DNA from: Mogibacterium sp.
GTDB lineage: Bacteria > Bacillota > Clostridia > Peptostreptococcales > Anaerovoracaceae
Reading direction: 5' to 3'
Assembly (NCBI GenBank): GCA_017434685.1
Contig: JAFREV010000182.1
Coordinates: 1 to 7,606 of the forward strand
Length of the DNA stretch: 7,606 bases
Shown piece by piece: positions 5,355-7,606 of this stretch (position 1 is the first letter of the stretch; each line of letters begins with the position of its first letter). Made by a program: the position numbers and the translations under genes. Under the pieces are notes generated by a model. The model saw only the letters and a list, made by a program, of their open reading frames with translations. It searched no databases and was not told the DNA's origin.

Positions 5355-6185
5355 ATGAAGAGGCTGAGCCTTATCACAACACTGACTGCAATCATGCTGA
5401 TGCTGAGTTCTGCTCTTTGCTTTGCCGAAGGCAATCTCGAACTCGTCTCATCCTACCCGGAGGACGGTCAGAAAAACACATCGATGGAAAACCTCGGTGT
5501 TAAGCTCACATTCAGCAATCCAATCAACTCGGAAGAAGCCAAGAAAGTCGATGCAGCTAAATTCAGCATCAAGGACGAAGACGGAGAGACAGTTCCTATC
5601 CAGGTTCTCTTCAGTGAAAAGAACGACGGACTCGTGCTCGTACTTGCGGACGTAGATGGTGGTTTTACCGCCAAGAATAATGCCGAGTACACGCTTACCA
5701 TAGATTCAGGTCTGGTGGATAACGAAGGCAATGTTATGGAGCAGGCCAAAACCGTCAGCTTCAGAACATATAACCAGAAGGTCAACAACTCGATTAACAT
5801 GGTTATGATGTGTGTCATGTTCGGCGGTATCATGGTACTGACCATGAGACAAAATCAAAAGAATGACGACGAGGTGGAAACGGCCGAAACCAAAGACGCC
5901 GCTTTCAATCCATATAAAGAAGCAAAGAAGACGGGCAAATCCGTAGAGGAAGTAAGAGCCGCACAGGCCAAAAAGGAAGCCAAAGAGGCTAAGAAAAAAG
6001 CCCGCAAGAAAAAAGATGATTCACAGGCTCAGGAAAAGAAAATCGACAACTGCGCCGAGCTTCTGAACAACGTATATCATGTACACGCACCGGCGCCGAC
6101 AAACAAAGCGGACAGATCCGTAGATGCGTTGAAAGCCGCAAGGAAAGCATCGGGAAAATCAAAAGGCGGCAAGGCTAAGAAATAA
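5355..6185 (+). CDS. Membrane-anchored protein with one Ig-like domain and a lysine-rich tail, function unknown
   Basis: I do not recognise a characterised gene. The 276 residues divide into four parts. First is a signal peptide (1-24), with KR, a hydrophobic core and a probable signal-peptidase I site after Ala24. Second is an extracytoplasmic domain (about 27-138) with the look of a bacterial Ig-like (SbsA/Big_5 type) fold: SSYPEDGQKNTSMENLGVKL at the start, FSNPINSEEA, YTLTIDSGLVDNEGN and VSFRTYN at the end. Third is a single membrane segment (about 146-164, methionine-rich). Fourth is a 110-residue, very basic cytoplasmic tail with a lysine/alanine run at 204-220 and a second basic stretch at 260-276. 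Between these runs lies a short non-repetitive segment, CAELLNNVYHVHAP (233-246). Predicted topology is N-out, C-in. The tail could bind nucleic acid, ribosomes or acidic lipids, but that is inference. It lies between tadA and ispE and is followed by a terminator. Confidence 0.8.
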   Translation: MKRLSLITTLTAIMLMLSSALCFAEGNLELVSSYPEDGQKNTSMENLGVKLTFSNPINSEEAKKVDAAKFSIKDEDGETVPIQVLFSEKNDGLVLVLADVDGGFTAKNNAEYTLTIDSGLVDNEGNVMEQAKTVSFRTYNQKVNNSINMVMMCVMFGGIMVLTMRQNQKNDDEVETAETKDAAFNPYKEAKKTGKSVEEVRAAQAKKEAKEAKKKARKKKDDSQAQEKKIDNCAELLNNVYHVHAPAPTNKADRSVDALKAARKASGKSKGGKAKK

Positions 6186-6202
6186 CAGCAGGACATAAAA
6201 GC

Positions 6203-6225
6203 AGGGGAGCTTGGCTCCCCTCTTT
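6203..6225 (+). terminator. Terminator after the Ig-like membrane protein gene
   Basis: AGGGGAGC (6203-6210) and GCTCCCCT (6214-6221) form a perfect eight-pair stem with a TTG loop, followed by CTTT. The stem is strong but the U tract is short. The ispE start codon follows only 13 bases later, so some read-through into ispE is likely. Confidence 0.7.
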
Positions 6226-6238
6226 AATAGTATCAGAT

Positions 6239-7204
6239 ATGAAATCAATCACTCTTAACGCACATGCAAAACTGAATCTCTCACTGGACGTTGTCGGCAA
6301 AAGAGAAGACGGCTACCACAATATCGTGTCCCTGATGCAGGGAATCGGGCTTTGTGATGTCGTAAAAATCAAAAAATGTCCTGAAAATGGAACAAAATAC
6401 AATTTGCCTCATTGCACTATAAACAAGCATGATGTATATTTATGTACGGATGAAAAAACAATCCCGACAAATATGAAGAATTTGGCATTAAAGGGAATTG
6501 CTGTTCTGGCCGAATCATCAGGAGCATTATTCCCGGGTTCGGACATAATTGTGGAGATTGAAAAGAGACTGCCGGTGGCAGCCGGTATAGCGGGAGGAAG
6601 CGGAAACGCAGCTGTCGCCATGCTCGGGCTTAATGCTTTGGCCGGCTACCCGCTTTCGCTGAGAGAGCTGATGTCTCTGGGAACAAAGACAGGCGCGGAT
6701 GTGCCTTTTTCAATTTTTATGAACGCCGCAGCCAACAGAGATAAACTCGAAGGATTAGCAGGACTGGATGAAGCGAGATTTGCTGCCTGGACATCCGGAA
6801 TCGGAGATGAAGTCGAAGGCTGCGAAGAAGAAACGAGATATGTGATAATGGCAAATCCGGGAATCGGAGTTTCAACGGCAGAAGCCTATCACGCCATCGA
6901 CAGCATAGGATACAGCGGTGTCTCGCATAGAGGCAGCCGTAAGCTGTTCATAAACGATCTCGAGAAATATACGCTCGGTTCATATCCGGTAGCGGCTGAG
7001 CTCAAAAATCTGATGCAGGATAAACTGTCTGCAGATGAAATTCTGATGAGTGGAAGCGGACCGACAATTGCTGCATATTATAGGGAAAAGAATAAAGCAG
7101 ATAAAGATGCTGAAATCCTGTCCCGTGAAATTATATCGAAGCAAGGGCACAGGATGTGGCTTACGATTACGGGAAATCTTGTGAAGGAGACGGAAGAGAG
7201 ATGA
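6239..7204 (+). CDS. ispE: 4-diphosphocytidyl-2-C-methyl-D-erythritol kinase (IspE), with insertions
   Basis: GHMP-family kinase of the MEP isoprenoid pathway; it phosphorylates the 2-hydroxyl of CDP-methylerythritol with ATP. Family features are HAKLNLSLDVVGKREDGYH (9-27, Lys11 being the catalytic-site lysine), PVAAGIAGGSGNAA (112-125, ATP loop), TGADVPF (151-157, catalytic Asp154), NPGIGVSTAEAY (206-217) and SGSGPT (271-276). At 321 residues it is about 30 longer than the usual 280-290. The extra length appears in two places, around 45-75 and around 160-190, and the GG-T-A motif that normally follows the catalytic aspartate is replaced by MNAAANRD. The region encoding the first insertion is unusually AT-rich. 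There is no Shine-Dalgarno sequence before the ATG. The stop codon overlaps the start of the next gene (ATGA). A more distant GHMP kinase is possible, but order and motifs favour IspE. Confidence 0.88.
   Translation: MKSITLNAHAKLNLSLDVVGKREDGYHNIVSLMQGIGLCDVVKIKKCPENGTKYNLPHCTINKHDVYLCTDEKTIPTNMKNLALKGIAVLAESSGALFPGSDIIVEIEKRLPVAAGIAGGSGNAAVAMLGLNALAGYPLSLRELMSLGTKTGADVPFSIFMNAAANRDKLEGLAGLDEARFAAWTSGIGDEVEGCEEETRYVIMANPGIGVSTAEAYHAIDSIGYSGVSHRGSRKLFINDLEKYTLGSYPVAAELKNLMQDKLSADEILMSGSGPTIAAYYREKNKADKDAEILSREIISKQGHRMWLTITGNLVKETEER
7184..7189 (+). promoter_or_regulatory. Ribosome binding site of the GntR-family gene inside ispE
   Basis: AAGGAG lies 11 bases before the ATG at 7201 and 14 before the second ATG at 7204, within the last codons of ispE. 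The spacing favours 7201. Confidence 0.55.
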
Positions 7205-7606
7205 TGGAGATTCAACTCAAAGTACAAAAACCTCTTAAGGACCTGGTATATCTGGAACTGAAGCATAAGATCCTCACCGGAGAGATAGTTTCACAGACCA
7301 GATTGATGGAGATAGACCTGTCCGAAAAAATGAATGTAAGTAGGACTCCAATCAGAGAGGCTATCAAAAAACTTGCTGATGACGGACTGGTGAAGATAGT
7401 TCCGAGAAGAGGTGCGTACGTAGCCAATATATCAATCAAGGATATGCTTGATGTCTTTGAGGTAAGAGAGGACATGGAGGGCTTCGTAGCTAAGCTTGCA
7501 GCCCAGAGAATCAATGATGAAGAAAAGGAAGAGCTTCGCAGAATTGCGGCAGAGTACGATGCTGCACTTGAAAAGGTCGAGGACAAGGAAACCATTATCG
7601 AGCTTG
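7201..7606 (+). CDS. GntR/FadR-type transcriptional regulator, N-terminal part (3' end outside window)
   Basis: DNA-binding regulator of the FCD subgroup of the GntR family; 135 codons are present and the frame is open at the window edge. The winged helix-turn-helix spans about 10-76: PLKDLVYLELKHKILTGEI, then the recognition helix in VSRTPIREAIKKLADDGLV (46-64), then the wing VPRRGAYVA (67-75). The start of the all-alpha FCD ligand-binding domain follows: DMLDVFEVREDMEGFVAKLA (81-100), with the usual arginine after the FEV segment. FCD regulators normally have about 220-240 residues and bind small carboxylates, often with a metal ion; the ligand cannot be told from this half. The start overlaps the ispE stop codon by four bases, so it is probably translated from the ispE message by coupling. 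ATG 7204 is an alternative start one codon later. Confidence 0.9.
   Translation, partial: MMEIQLKVQKPLKDLVYLELKHKILTGEIVSQTRLMEIDLSEKMNVSRTPIREAIKKLADDGLVKIVPRRGAYVANISIKDMLDVFEVREDMEGFVAKLAAQRINDEEKEELRRIAAEYDAALEKVEDKETIIEL

Noticed and set aside
5406..5430. Cys22 of the Ig-like protein as a lipoprotein attachment site
   Set aside because: The residue before the cysteine is leucine, which does not fit a lipobox. A signal-peptidase I site after Ala24 fits better.
7212..7595. 127-codon minus-strand frame at the right edge
   Set aside because: It is antisense to the clear GntR-family gene and its product is a serine/leucine-rich shadow of that gene.

Overview
The window looks like ordinary chromosomal DNA from a low-to-moderate GC, obligately anaerobic member of the Firmicutes, most likely a Clostridia. 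Four things point there: a glycine decarboxylase P-protein split into two genes (gcvPA and gcvPB), a lipoate-salvage ligase beside it, a MEP-pathway ispE followed by a GntR/FCD regulator, and strong AGGAGG-type ribosome binding sites on several genes. The exact family cannot be fixed from this sequence.

Left part (1-3945). The 3' end of a lipoate-protein ligase gene runs rightward and converges on a leftward glycine cleavage cluster, read as gcvH, then gcvPA, then gcvPB. Each convergent unit ends in its own hairpin between 581 and 680. GcvH carries the lipoyl arm, GcvPA/GcvPB form the PLP-dependent decarboxylase that loads it, and the ligase is the likely enzyme that attaches lipoate to GcvH Lys63. 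The T-protein gene gcvT is not in the cluster. A strong-looking terminator lies between gcvH and gcvPA, gcvPA starts with TTG, and the leader upstream of gcvH is too short for a glycine riboswitch.

Middle (3946-4051). A compact divergent control region holds two good sigma-A-type promoters whose footprints overlap, one for gcvH and one for a CvpA-family membrane protein gene. An imperfect inverted repeat covers the predicted gcvH transcription start.

Right part (4052-7606). Five rightward genes follow: a CvpA-family membrane protein, tadA (tRNA adenosine deaminase), a membrane-anchored protein with one Ig-like domain and a lysine-rich tail, ispE (CDP-ME kinase), and the first 135 codons of a GntR/FadR-type regulator that overlaps ispE by four bases. 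Terminators follow the CvpA gene and the Ig-like gene. The CvpA and tadA genes have no Shine-Dalgarno sequence, and each has an extended -10 box so close to the start codon that the mRNA is predicted to be leaderless or nearly so.

I see no mobile elements, CRISPR arrays, tRNA or rRNA genes, and no clear undescribed system. The items most worth a second look are the Ig-like membrane protein, the predicted leaderless genes, the intra-operon terminator in the gcv cluster, and the insertions in IspE.
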